Source of the DNA: UBA2421 sp964641895
GTDB taxonomy: Bacteria; Planctomycetota; Phycisphaerae; Tepidisphaerales; Tepidisphaeraceae
NCBI GenBank assembly: GCA_964641895.1
Contig: CAZXLA010000001.1
Location: 1-64,000, forward strand
Direction of reading: 5' to 3'
DNA: 64,000 bases
The position numbers and the translations under genes are program-made. This document shows, piece after piece, positions 8,585 through 17,363 of the stretch. The notes beneath the pieces were generated by a model. That model was not told the DNA's origin and did no database searches. It saw only the letters and a list, made by a program, of their open reading frames with translations. Each line of letters begins with the position of its first letter. Positions within the stretch are counted from its first letter, which is position 1.

Positions 8585-8958
8585 CGAAGTTCTTTCAAGT
8601 ATCGAAGCGCGCTTGCCATTGCCCCCAACGCGATTCTGGCATCATCATCGCTCATTGTGATCATTGGCTGATAGTCCGCTGCAAGCCGAAGCTGGTACAG
8701 GATTTGAACCTGTCGTTCAAGGTTGATACGCCTCGCCACCGGCAACTTGACCAGAGCATTCATGATCAGATTCGACATCGTTCGATGACTTGGATTGCCT
8801 CGATGTAGCGGCATAGAGACGTTCTGCGCAACCAAGTGTGCGGTCACTTCCGCGTACGCTGCGTAATAGCATCGACTCACGCAGCTCCGATTTTGAAACC
8901 GAAACAACCTAATCGCCGCTGCATAAGAAGACTCTGCCATTTCAATCCATTCTCGCAT
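8581..8958 (-). CDS. HEPN domain protein
   Basis: 125 aa. The segment NRSCVSRCYYAAYAEVTAHLVAQN has the S/SRxYYAAYxA pattern of the HEPN four-helix fold, followed by an R-x4-H stretch (R53-H58, RGNPSH) that may be the RNase-type motif of these proteins. HEPN proteins are often toxins or RNases paired with a nucleotidyltransferase, yet the partner here is a different small protein. The gene is first of a tight unit: the next ORF overlaps by 4 nt. An AAGGAAAAG tract precedes the start by about 12 nt. Confidence 0.72.
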   Translation of the reverse strand: MREWIEMAESSYAAAIRLFRFQNRSCVSRCYYAAYAEVTAHLVAQNVSMPLHRGNPSHRTMSNLIMNALVKLPVARRINLERQVQILYQLRLAADYQPMITMSDDDARIALGAMASALRYLKELR

Positions 8959-9009
8959 GACATGTCTTTTCCTTCGAAATTTGGCTGGTCTAGTGGCTTC
9001 GTGCCCTGA

Positions 9010-9945
9010 TCACATCTTGACCGTTTTGACAAGTTCTTTCACGTGGTCGACGCTGCTCTGGAACATCTTCCTTTCATCGGAATCCAGTTCGATTTCGATA
9101 ATCTTTTCCACGCCTTCGGTGCCCAGGATGCACGGCACGCCCACAAAGTACCCGCCGACGTCGTATTCTTTGTCGCAGTAGGCGGCACAGGCGAGGATGC
9201 GTTTTTTGTCTTTGATGATCGATTCCGCCATCGCCACGGTGCTGGCAGCCGGCGCGTAGTAGGCGCTGCCGGTTTTGAGCAATCCGACGATCTCTGCGCC
9301 GCCTTTGCGGGTGCGATCAACAATCTGTTCGAGCCGGTCGGGCTTTATGAGCTGCGTAATGGGAATTCCACCAGCGAAGGTGTAGCGCTTGAGGGGCACC
9401 ATGTCGTCGCCGTGCCCGCCGAGCAGCAGGGCCTGCACGTCTTGGACGCTGCAGCCGATTTCCATGGCAAGAAAGGCCCGGTAACGGGCGGCATCGAGCA
9501 CGCCGGCCTGGCCGATGACGCGCTTGGGTAGAAAGCCGCTGGCCTTCCAGGCGACATAAACCATGGCATCGAGCGGGTTGCTCACCACCAGCATGATGGC
9601 ATTGGGCGACCACCGCGCGACATTCTCGGCCACACTTTTGACAATGCCGGTGTTAATGTTGATCAGGTCGTCGCGGCTCATTCCCGGCTTGCGCGGCACG
9701 CCGGCGGTGACGATCACCACATCGCTGCCGGCGGTCGGTTCGTAGGTGGTGGCGCCGATGATCTTGGCGTCGAAGCCTTCGACTGGCGAGGCCTGAAATA
9801 AATCCAGCGCCTTGCCCTGCGGCATGCCCTCCACCTGCGGAATGTCGACCAGAACAATGTCGCCCAATTCCTTGCCGGCGGCCCAATGGGCGGCGGTCGC
9901 TCCGACGTTGCCGGCCCCGATGATGCTTATCTTTGCACGTCGCAT
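9010..9945 (-). CDS. mdh: Malate dehydrogenase (lactate/malate dehydrogenase family)
   Basis: 311 aa from the ATG at 9945, which has AAAGGAAA about 10 nt upstream; the frame is open to 10053, but that part lacks homology. The enzyme converts malate and NAD+ to oxaloacetate in the TCA cycle. The Rossmann start is KISIIGAGNVGAT. The substrate loop GVPRKPGMSRDDL carries the arginines expected for malate, and the catalytic histidine sits in LLGGHGDDMVPL. VSNPLDAMVYV is also typical of bacterial class III malate dehydrogenases. sucC lies 1.7 kb away beyond an IS element. Confidence 0.93.
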   Translation of the reverse strand: MRRAKISIIGAGNVGATAAHWAAGKELGDIVLVDIPQVEGMPQGKALDLFQASPVEGFDAKIIGATTYEPTAGSDVVIVTAGVPRKPGMSRDDLININTGIVKSVAENVARWSPNAIMLVVSNPLDAMVYVAWKASGFLPKRVIGQAGVLDAARYRAFLAMEIGCSVQDVQALLLGGHGDDMVPLKRYTFAGGIPITQLIKPDRLEQIVDRTRKGGAEIVGLLKTGSAYYAPAASTVAMAESIIKDKKRILACAAYCDKEYDVGGYFVGVPCILGTEGVEKIIEIELDSDERKMFQSSVDHVKELVKTVKM

Positions 9946-10439
9946 GATGGGTTGTTTCCTTTTAGCCTTTGCTTGGCAATCAACGGCCTCGATTATGGGG
10001 AAACCTCGCGCGAGTTCAAATCCGTAGAAAGACACGCGCCGCATGCACGACATTTAATCGCCCCTGCGGTCGCCGTGTCACACAACCCTGGTCTTAAGAA
10101 CGATTTGCGCGAATCGCGCGTAGAGAGGAACAAAACGAATCGTGCATCTTCGTGCATTTTCGTGCATTGCCATCCGCTTGCGCTTGCTGAACGAGTGGCG
10201 TTGCGTCTTCCCAGGATGAAATGGGTTGCGCCCAACTCGATTTGTGCTCGTGCGTTCGTTGTGGTCATGGAATGGCCTCTGTGCTATCCGGGCGCGCTGC
10301 GCAAGCGAGCGCGCACCGGCGCAACGCGCGGCGCCAAAATGCGGTTTTTGCAGTGGCAAGCGCGTCGCGGCGCAGAATTTTCGCATTTCCACGCGTTGCG
10401 CCAGCGGGCGCGCGCCAGTGCAGCGCGGTCCTATTGCAT
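9946..10439. other. Non-coding stretch between mdh and the IS630 element
   Basis: About 490 nt with no convincing gene. At 10141-10170 there are three tandem 10-bp units (CGTGCATCTT, CGTGCATTTT, CGTGCATTGC) about 200 nt upstream of mdh. From about 10290 to 10430 the sequence is very GC-rich, with imperfect inverted copies of a GCGCGC-CCGGCGCAACGCG block. Any role in mdh expression is unproven. Confidence 0.4.
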
Positions 10440-11594
10440 TGTCTCACGCTGATGCCATCTTATCCAGCGTTTGCCGGGCGCGGCGGACTTTGGTCAGGAT
10501 CGCCTCGGCGGATTTGGTCCAAGTGAATGATTTCGGGTCCGCGTTGTGGTGGGCGATGTAACGCTCGATCGCGGCGATCAACTCCTTCACGCTTCGGAAC
10601 ACGCCCCGGCGAATCTGATCATCCGTGATCCGCCGGAACCAGCGCTCGATTAAGTTGAGCCAGCTGGCGCTGGTCGGCATGAAGTGCATGTGGAAACGCG
10701 GATGTTTCTTGAGCCAGCGTTTCACCTTTTGGTGTTTGAGCGCCGCATAGTTGTCCACGATCAGGTGCAGTTGCTGATCCTGCGGTGTTTCCTGGTCGAT
10801 CAACTCCAGGAACTTGATCCACTTCTGATGGCGATGCCGGGGCATGCAGGTGCCGATCAATTTGCCTTTGGCCCATTCAATCGCCGCAAAGAGCGTCGTG
10901 GTCCCGTTACGAACATAATCATGCGTCATCGTCCCGCATCGGCCTTTCTTCAGCGGCAACGAAGGCAGCGTGCGATCCAACGCCTGAATCTGGCTCTTCT
11001 CGTCGCAACTGAGCACCAACGCATTCTCCGGCGGATTCAGATACAGCCCGACCACATCCGTCAGCTTCTCAATCCCGGCGCGCCGGGACTCACCTTGAAG
11101 GTGCGGATCAGGTGCGGCTTGAGACCGTTGGCCCGCCAGACCCGGTTTACCATCGCGCGATTGGTTCCCAACGCTTTGGCCAACGTGCGCGTGCTCCAGT
11201 GGGTCGCGCTGGCGGGCTTGCGCTGCGTGGTGTACTCGATGATCTTCCCGGCGATCGCATCGCGTGCTGCGGGCTTGCGCCCGCCACGGCGCAGGTCCTT
11301 TTCGATCCCCGCCAGACCATTGTCTGCGAAGCGATTGCGCCATTGGCCCACCAACAGACGATGGGTGTTCAACTCCGCTGCGATCTGCTTGTTCTGTTTT
11401 CCCTCCGCCGCCAGCAGGATGATCTTGGCGCGCATCACGACACGAGCGGGCGTCGAGCGGCCTCGCGCCCAGCGTCGAAGTGTTTGTCGATCGGAATCCG
11501 AAACGATAATGCAACGAGCAATTCGCAAAGCCTGATCCTCCGGTTTAAGGATCAGACACGCAACCGCTATATAAGATAGATTAATTATGAGACA
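10440..11594 (-). mobile_element. IS630-type insertion sequence
   Basis: The element is about 1.15 kb and is recognised by its IS630 transposase frames. Short inverted ends TGTCTCA (10440-10446) and TGAGACA (11588-11594) may be the termini; the transposase stop codon lies inside the left one. IS630 elements normally duplicate a TA target, and no clean TA duplication is obvious here. The ends are therefore tentative. Confidence 0.6.
10444..11528 (-). pseudogene. IS630 family transposase, frameshifted
   Basis: Two frames together make a full transposase. 11528-11061 gives the HTH half (LLAAEGKQNKQIAAELNTHR). 11080-10444 gives the DDE half, with SCDEKSQIQALDRT, HLIVDNYAALKHQKV and SASWLNLIERWF supplying the three catalytic acidic residues. 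The frame changes near 11085, where TFKVS from the first frame must continue as RRAGIEKLTDVVGLYL in the other. There is no obvious slippery A-run, so a small deletion is more likely than programmed frameshifting, although some IS630 relatives do frameshift. Confidence 0.8.
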
Positions 11595-11690
11595 CTACAC
11601 TCGTCGTGGCCCCGATTCAATTGATGCCGATTGCGACGCCCGCCCGCCGCGGGTATCGTCCCCGCTTCTACGCAGGAAGCGTTCTCATTC

Positions 11691-13021
11691 ATGAAAATCC
11701 ACGAATATCAATCGCGGCAGATTCTTGCTCAGTTCGGCGTGCCGATTCCCCCTGCGGAGGTGGTTCGATCGGCGGAGGATGCCGCCAAAGCGTTCGATAA
11801 ATTCGGCGGGAAGATGTGCGTCGTGAAGGCCCAAGTGTACGCCGGCGGCCGCGGCAAGGCGGGGTTCGTCAAGCTCGTTCACTCCGCCGACGAAGCCCGC
11901 AAAGCCGCGGCGTTTATGCTCGGCAACCGAATGGTGAGCGTGCAGACAGGGCCCGAGGGTGTGCCGGTTTCGGTGCTGCTGGTGGCGCCGGGCGTGGACA
12001 TCGACAAAGAATATTACCTCGGCATGACCGTCGACCGCGGGCGAAATACCGCGACCCTCATCGCCAGCGCCGAAGGCGGCGTGGAGATCGAAGAAGTCGC
12101 CAGAAAATCACCTGAAAAAGTGTTGAAGGTTCCACTTCATCCGACGCTCGGCATGCAGCCGTACATCGCGCGCGATGTCGCCTATCGCCTTGGCTTCAAG
12201 GACAAGCTTGCGAATGAAGCGGCGAAGATCATCGCCAGTCTCGCCAAAGCATTCTTCGCCACCGATGCTTCGCTGGTGGAAATCAATCCGCTGGTCGTCA
12301 CCAAGACCGGCGAGCTGGTTGCGATTGATGCGAAGTTCAACTTCGATGACAACGCGCTGTTCCGCCACAAAGATATCGAAGCCATGGCCGACGACAGCCA
12401 GGAAAAACCGCTCGACGTTCGCGCCAAGAAGGCGAATCTCAACTACATCGCGCTCGACGGCACGATCGGCTGCTTGGTGAACGGCGCTGGTCTGGCCATG
12501 AGCACAATGGACATCATTAAACTGCACGGCGCAGAACCGGCTAATTTTCTCGATGTAGGCGGCGGTGTGACAGCCGAAGGCGCGCAGGAGGCGTTTGGCA
12601 TCATTCTCTCTGATCCGAAAGTAAAGGGCATTCTCGTCAACATCTTCGGCGGAATCGCCAAATGCGACGTGATCGCCGAAGCACTGGTATCGGCGGGGCG
12701 ATCGATCGGGTTCAAGGTTCCCGTCGTCGTACGACTGGAAGGAACCAACGTAGACAAAGCCCGCGAGATTTTGTCATTGGCGAAGAAAGAACTGCCGACA
12801 TTGATCACCGCCACCGATCTGACCGATGCGGCGAAAAAAGTAACGGCGGCTGTNNNNNNNNNNNNNNNNNNNNNNNNNNNNNNNNNNNNNNNNNNNNNNN
12901 NNNNNNNNNNNNNNNNNNNNNNNNNNNNNNNNNNNNNNNNNNNNNNNNNNNNNCATTGATCACCGCCACCGATCTGACCGATGCGGCGAAAAAAGTAACG
13001 GCGGCTGTGATGGCGGCATAG
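11691..13021 (+). CDS. sucC: Succinyl-CoA synthetase beta subunit (interrupted by an assembly gap)
   Basis: The beta subunit makes succinate and ATP/GTP from succinyl-CoA in the TCA cycle. The start MKIHEYQSRQILAQFGVPIP is typical, with AGGAAG 11 nt upstream. The ATP-grasp domain includes VVKAQVYAGGRGKAGFV, and the C-terminal half has GCLVNGAGLAMSTMDIIKLHGAEPANFLDVGG. The 100 Ns at 12854-12953 are flanked by the same 55 bases. Joining the copies gives a continuous 391-aa protein ending KVTAAVMAA, the normal family length. sucD is not next to it. Confidence 0.93.
12854..12953. other. Run of 100 Ns (scaffold gap) between 55-bp duplicates
   Basis: The 55 bases before the Ns (12799-12853) are identical to the 55 bases after them (12954-13008). 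The true sequence probably has one copy and no gap: the contigs overlap by exactly 55 bases, a common de Bruijn k-mer size, and collapsing the copies restores the sucC frame. Confidence 0.9.
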
Positions 13022-13088
13022 TGTGAACGCGCACTCGAAATTCTGTCTTATGGAGTAAACTGAAGAACAGCCCGCGAAAAATATACCC

Positions 13089-13523
13089 ATGAAATTGCCG
13101 CGAAAAAATTCGATTCAAGATCACGTTTCATTTCGACAGTTGATCGCAAGCGTCTCCGAGTCGCTGCTGAGCCAGTATCAAGCGGCCGCCGCCGAGCGAG
13201 CGCTTTTAGCGCGCGCGGCGTCATCGCGCGGTGGGAAACAGTTGAATCTTGCCGACCTCTGGCTGGCCGCAGACGCCGAGGTTGATGCAATTCAGGGATA
13301 CGCGATCGATCTCGCCGAGAAAGGAACGCTACAGGACTCAGTCCAGGCCCGCCAGCGTCTGCTTGCGATTGTATCGGATGGTGACTCTGCCATCGCGGAG
13401 TTTCTTGGCCGTAACGAATCCGAGAAATGTCAGGTGATGCGTCAATACCTGACGGCGGCTGTTTCATTGGCGCATTTGGTGCTCGCATCGCTGGTGCAGT
13501 TGCCGGTCGGCAAAGCTGCTTAA
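13089..13523 (+). CDS. Hypothetical protein, 144 aa
   Basis: No known domain recognised. It is a soluble, mostly helical protein: IQDHVSFRQLIASVSESLLS, then LADLWLAADAEVDAIQGYAI, then an Ala/Leu-rich C-terminus (LTAAVSLAHLVLASLVQLPV) that might pack as an amphipathic helix. It follows sucC by 67 nt in the same direction and precedes a VOC protein. The codon pattern resembles its neighbours, so it is likely a real gene. Confidence 0.55.
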   Translation: MKLPRKNSIQDHVSFRQLIASVSESLLSQYQAAAAERALLARAASSRGGKQLNLADLWLAADAEVDAIQGYAIDLAEKGTLQDSVQARQRLLAIVSDGDSAIAEFLGRNESEKCQVMRQYLTAAVSLAHLVLASLVQLPVGKAA

Positions 13524-13590
13524 GAGCAACAGGTTTATGCCAAAGAGAAAACACCTATCTGCTTTACCCACCGAGTTGCAGGAAACTGCG

Positions 13591-14007
13591 ATGCGGTTTA
13601 CGCACACGCGTCTGCTCGTCGAGCACATCGACGTCTGTTACAAGTTTTATCGCGATGTAATGGGATTCAAGCCGCGGTTCGACGGCGAAGGCAGTGTGTA
13701 TGCCGAGTTCGATTGCTCCGGTCACACGCTGGCGTTGTTCTCGCGGGCGCTGATGGACAAGGTAACCGCCCCCGGCTCACCGTCGCTCCGTGCAACGCCG
13801 TGCGATTCAGTCTTGCTGGCGTTCGAAGTGCCGGCGGTGGATGCCGCATACGAGCAGCTTTCGGCGAAAGGCGTGGTCTTCCTCAATGCGCCGCACGATC
13901 AGAATGAATGGCTGCTGCGGGTGGCTCACTTTCGCGATCCAGACGGGAATTTGCTCGAGATCAACGGCCCGATATTGGCCGCTACAGTGGTGTCGTCGAA
14001 CGCCTGA
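13591..14007 (+). CDS. VOC (glyoxalase/bleomycin resistance) family protein
   Basis: 138 aa from the ATG at 13591, chosen because CAGGAAAC lies 8 nt upstream; the frame opens at 13537. It starts with RFTHTRLLVEHIDVCYKFYRDVMGF and ends with VAHFRDPDGNLLEINGP, the paired beta-alpha-beta-beta-beta halves of the vicinal oxygen chelate fold. The histidine near the start (H4 or H11) and the glutamate in NLLEIN are the usual metal ligands. VOC proteins have many substrates, so no specific reaction can be given. Confidence 0.8.
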   Translation: MRFTHTRLLVEHIDVCYKFYRDVMGFKPRFDGEGSVYAEFDCSGHTLALFSRALMDKVTAPGSPSLRATPCDSVLLAFEVPAVDAAYEQLSAKGVVFLNAPHDQNEWLLRVAHFRDPDGNLLEINGPILAATVVSSNA

Positions 14008-14033
14008 CCGGCTTAAGTCAAAGGAAATCCGTG

Positions 14034-14675
14034 ATGATCCATGTAAAGCAACTCGCGGTGATGTTGATCGGCGCATTGTGTCTGGCGCCCGGCTGCGACA
14101 ACAAGCCCCCGAAGCCGAAAACTGAAGCGCGCCCCGGCATGGGCCCGGTGGTCACGGTTGATCCGCCGTTTGAAATCAAAGTGAGTGTCGATGGCGGCGC
14201 CGAGCGGACGATGGAGGGGAACACGCTGGCCATTTATGAAGCCAAACCCGCGACCGGAACGCAAAAACAGCGTCCGCAGACTTTTGATGTCACCGGTGGC
14301 AACTTTGTCCTCGCCGGCCGGCTCGCCGACGACCTGAAGTTCGCCCCGCGGACGGCATTCGAAGAACTCATCGGCAAGGAATTGCAAATCGCCCGAAGCG
14401 GCGGCGATCCGACGGCGGCATCGCTCTCCAAGATCACACTTGGCGACGACAAAGTCTACATCGCCACCGCCGGCACGCTTGTGGTCGAGAAAGCCTTCCA
14501 GAACCCCGGCAAGTACGCCGGCGTTTCCGGGCGATTTGAAGCCGATCTTCAGCAGATCAAACTCGGCGACCCCGACGACCCGAAAAGCCCCGGCGACCAG
14601 CCCATCGGCCAGCCCGTCAAGGCCAAAGGCACGTTCACGACGACTGCGGCATCGTACAAGTTTGAGCAGATGTGA
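14034..14675 (+). CDS. Lipoprotein of unknown function
   Basis: 213 aa from the ATG at 14034, with AAGGAA 7 nt upstream. The N-terminus is a lipoprotein signal (LAVMLIGALCLAPGC, lipid Cys at 21), so it is membrane-anchored on the outside of the cytoplasmic membrane or in the outer membrane. The mature part is beta-rich, with FEIKVSVDGGAERTMEGN and ITLGDDKVYIATAGTL, but no domain was recognised. Its 3' end overlaps the convergent acetyltransferase gene by 41 nt. Confidence 0.65.
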   Translation: MIHVKQLAVMLIGALCLAPGCDNKPPKPKTEARPGMGPVVTVDPPFEIKVSVDGGAERTMEGNTLAIYEAKPATGTQKQRPQTFDVTGGNFVLAGRLADDLKFAPRTAFEELIGKELQIARSGGDPTAASLSKITLGDDKVYIATAGTLVVEKAFQNPGKYAGVSGRFEADLQQIKLGDPDDPKSPGDQPIGQPVKAKGTFTTTAASYKFEQM

Positions 14676-15177
14676 TTGCGCCGTCGAGCATGAGCTGCAT
14701 GTAGACGACGTCGAGCCATCGGCCGAACTTGAAGCCCACCTGCTTTAAGTCGGCGCAGACGGTGAAGCCAAACTTGCGATGCAGTGCGATCGACGGCTGC
14801 TGCTCAGCGTCAATGCCGGCCATGATCGATCGATACCCGCCTTGGCGAGCCAATTCGATCAGCCGTGCCAGCAACAACGATCCGATGCCCCGGCCGTGGT
14901 GGTGATGATGGACGTAAACCGAATCTTCCACGGTGAAGCGGTAGCCCGATCGCTCCCGGAACGGCGAGATCGATCCCCATCCAACCACGCGGCCATCCGC
15001 CTCGGCAACAATCACCGCATGCCCCGGCGCGTGCGATGCAAACCACGCCAGCCGGTCATCGTAGGATTCAAGGTCTTCCTGATAGGTGCAGGTAGAGGTC
15101 TGCACGTAATGGTTGTAAATGTCGTTGATCACGATCAGATCGGCGGCGACGGCGGGGCGCAACAGGAGTTCATTCAT
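14635..15177 (-). CDS. GNAT acetyltransferase, phosphinothricin acetyltransferase-like
   Basis: 180 aa. It transfers an acetyl group from acetyl-CoA to an amine. LRPAVAADLIVINDIYNHYV and VEDSVYVHHHHHGRGIGSLLLARLI match the PAT/MnaT-type GNAT family; the HHGRGIGSLL stretch is the acetyl-CoA pyrophosphate loop (R/QxxGxG/A). SIALHRKFGF near the C-terminus is also typical. Its start overlaps the upstream small ORF by 4 nt (ATGA), so the two form a unit. Substrate not determinable; candidates are phosphinothricin-like compounds or methionine sulfoximine. Confidence 0.85.
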   Translation of the reverse strand: MNELLLRPAVAADLIVINDIYNHYVQTSTCTYQEDLESYDDRLAWFASHAPGHAVIVAEADGRVVGWGSISPFRERSGYRFTVEDSVYVHHHHHGRGIGSLLLARLIELARQGGYRSIMAGIDAEQQPSIALHRKFGFTVCADLKQVGFKFGRWLDVVYMQLMLDGAITSAQTCTMPQSS

Positions 15178-15455
15178 GGCATTTGGTCAAATGCGTCCCA
15201 TGCCGCTTTGCTCAATTTTCGCCGTATCGCGTCGCGCCTCATTTCGGTTGCAGCGTGAGCGGCATCAACCCCGCTTTTGTACTCGGGGTAAAGGTCCCCA
15301 CCCATGCCTTCCCACGAAAGCGAAACGTGCTTTGATGTATCTTTACCCGCCTCGCAGGACCGCCGCTCCTGCAACAATCGTTCAGCGAAGTCAGCGAGTT
15401 TTTCCAACTCCTCGGGCAACAATTTGCGAATCGCGTTCTCTATCCGAGCGGTCAT
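15174..15455 (-). CDS. Small protein with DUF2281-like N-terminus
   Basis: 93 aa from the ATG at 15455, with GAGGT 8 nt upstream. The N-terminal helix IENAIRKLLPEELEKLADFAERLLQ resembles the DUF2281 pattern (KxxxLPExxxxxVxDFxxFL), found in antitoxin-like proteins. The C-terminal half, with a KLSKAAWDAFDQMP end, is not recognised. The stop overlaps the GNAT start by 4 nt. A GNAT gene coupled to a small upstream protein recalls GNAT toxin-antitoxin pairs, but the GNAT here is PAT-like and not of the toxin type, so this is weak. Confidence 0.55.
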   Translation of the reverse strand: MTARIENAIRKLLPEELEKLADFAERLLQERRSCEAGKDTSKHVSLSWEGMGGDLYPEYKSGVDAAHAATEMRRDAIRRKLSKAAWDAFDQMP

Positions 15456-15594
15456 GGTGCAACCTCGAAAAGACAGTATACCCATTCTCGCGGTTTCATT
15501 CATCGGAAAACTTCCCCTCACGGCTTCCAGACGTTCTAATACCCGTGGGCATCTACAGAAAATTGGGCAACTGGATATCGAAGGAAGGACTCTT

Positions 15595-17154
15595 ATGCCA
15601 TCGGCTGCTCCCTGTGCACTCGTGATCTTCGGCGCTTCGGGCGATCTGTCGAAACTCAAGCTCGTACCCGCCGTGTATGAACTGGCGCGCGAAAAGCTGC
15701 TGCCGAAAGATTTTGCGCTGATCGGCTTCGCGCGCACCGCCATGAGCGACGAGGAGTATCGAAAGGACTGCAAGAAGGCGATCGAAGAAAATGCCCGCAG
15801 CCTCAAGGGGAAGAAGCCGATCGATGACGCGATCTGGAAAATGCTCGAACCGCGGATTTTCTATTGTGCCGGCCAATACGATCAGGTCGAGTCGTTCACC
15901 AACCTGAATGAAAAACTGAAGCAGGTCGATAAGAGCTGGAACACCGCCGGCAATCGGCTGTTTTATATCTCCACGCCTCCCAACGTGTTTGATCCGATCA
16001 TCACCAGCCTCGGCAAGAGCGGCTGCGCGACGCGGCATGCGAACAAGACGCCATACCATCGGGTGATTATCGAGAAGCCCTTCGGCAAAGACGGCGCCTC
16101 GGCCAAACAACTCAACGCCGCGTGCCTGGCGGCGCTGGGTGAAGAGCAGATCTATCGCATCGATCATTACCTCGGCAAGGAAACCGTGCAGAACCTGATG
16201 GTGCTGCGGTTTGCCAATTCGATCTTCGAGCCGATCTGGAATTATAAGTACATCGATCACGTGCAGATCACCGTGAGCGAAACCGTGAACGCCGATGACC
16301 GCGCCGGCTACTACGACAACTCGGGTGCTACGCGCGATATGATCCAGAACCACATCTTCCAGATCATGGCATTGGTCGCGATGGAGCCACCGAGCGCGCT
16401 CGACGCACAGGCGATTCGCGATGAAAAGGTGAAGGTGTACCGTTCCATTCGCCCGATCAAGCAAAATCAGGTCGACCAGTTCTGTGTCCGCGGACAGTAC
16501 GATGCCGGCACTTATAATGACGGTAAGAAAGACATCACCACCAACGGCTATGTGAAGGCCAAGGGCGTAAAAGAAGGCAGCCGCACGGAAACGTTTTCGG
16601 CCATTAAGGTGTTCATCGATAACTGGCGTTGGAGCGGCATGCCGTTTTACATTCGAACGGGCAAGGCGCTGAGCAAAAAGCTCAGCGAAGTCGTCGTTCG
16701 CTTCCGCGCGCCGCCGACCACTTTGTTTCAGAAGCAGTCCGAAGCAACCGTGTTCCCCAACGATCTGGTCATCAAAATCGCGCCCGATGAAGGCATCGAT
16801 TGGCGGCTGAACGGCAAAGTGCCCGGCGGCACGCTCAATATCCAATCGATCGCGCTCGATTTCTTCTACAAAACCGCGTTCCACAAAGAACCGCCTGAAG
16901 CGTATGAGCGGCTGATTTTCGATTGCATGCTCGGCGACCAGACCCTTTTCATCCGCGGCGACGAAGTAGAAGCCGCGTGGAACATTATCGACCCGATCGA
17001 ACAGGGCTGGCTGGAAAGCAAGCTCGCCCCGCAGCAATACAAACCGGGTTCGTGGGGCCCGCAGCGGAGCATGGATTTAATCGAACTCGACGGCCGCCGC
17101 TGGTTCCAGACTGACAGAGGACAGCCGGAGCCGATCGTGGCGTGCTCGCTCTAA
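15595..17154 (+). CDS. zwf: Glucose-6-phosphate 1-dehydrogenase
   Basis: 519 aa from the ATG at 15595 with AAGGAAGGAC 7 nt upstream; an upstream open frame (from 15304) overlaps another gene and lacks homology. The enzyme oxidises glucose 6-phosphate to 6-phosphogluconolactone with NADP+, the entry to the pentose phosphate pathway. LVIFGASGDLSKLKLVPAVY is the nucleotide-binding start, and YRIDHYLGKETVQNLMVLRF is the active-site signature with the catalytic His and Lys. No pgl or gnd gene is adjacent. Confidence 0.95.
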   Translation: MPSAAPCALVIFGASGDLSKLKLVPAVYELAREKLLPKDFALIGFARTAMSDEEYRKDCKKAIEENARSLKGKKPIDDAIWKMLEPRIFYCAGQYDQVESFTNLNEKLKQVDKSWNTAGNRLFYISTPPNVFDPIITSLGKSGCATRHANKTPYHRVIIEKPFGKDGASAKQLNAACLAALGEEQIYRIDHYLGKETVQNLMVLRFANSIFEPIWNYKYIDHVQITVSETVNADDRAGYYDNSGATRDMIQNHIFQIMALVAMEPPSALDAQAIRDEKVKVYRSIRPIKQNQVDQFCVRGQYDAGTYNDGKKDITTNGYVKAKGVKEGSRTETFSAIKVFIDNWRWSGMPFYIRTGKALSKKLSEVVVRFRAPPTTLFQKQSEATVFPNDLVIKIAPDEGIDWRLNGKVPGGTLNIQSIALDFFYKTAFHKEPPEAYERLIFDCMLGDQTLFIRGDEVEAAWNIIDPIEQGWLESKLAPQQYKPGSWGPQRSMDLIELDGRRWFQTDRGQPEPIVACSL

Positions 17155-17166
17155 AAGAATTCTTAT

Positions 17167-17324
17167 CCGCAGATTAACGCAGATTGAGACGGACAACTGG
17201 TCTGCGACGTTGATGGTCAAATTCAACTTGAATCTTGCAATACGCTCGTCGGAACGCGCATTGATCACAGGCATCGAACACAAAACGCTTCTCCCAATCT
17301 GCGTTAATGTGCGTTAATCTGCGG
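17167..17324. repeat. Intergenic inverted repeat, CAGATTAACGCAGATT family (copy A)
   Basis: The left arm CCGCAGATTAACGCAGATTG (17167-17186) recurs in inverted orientation as a longer right arm (17295-17324), about 108 nt apart. Three similar structures lie at 35079, 43229 and 56158. It fills the space between zwf and the MOSC gene. Confidence 0.75.
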
Positions 17325-17363
17325 ACTGAACTCTCTTTTTGTTCTCAGCGGTAATTGAAAAGT

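Noticed and set aside
12443..13090. Long ORFs with X residues across the gap
   Set aside because: They are shadows of sucC and of the false gap.
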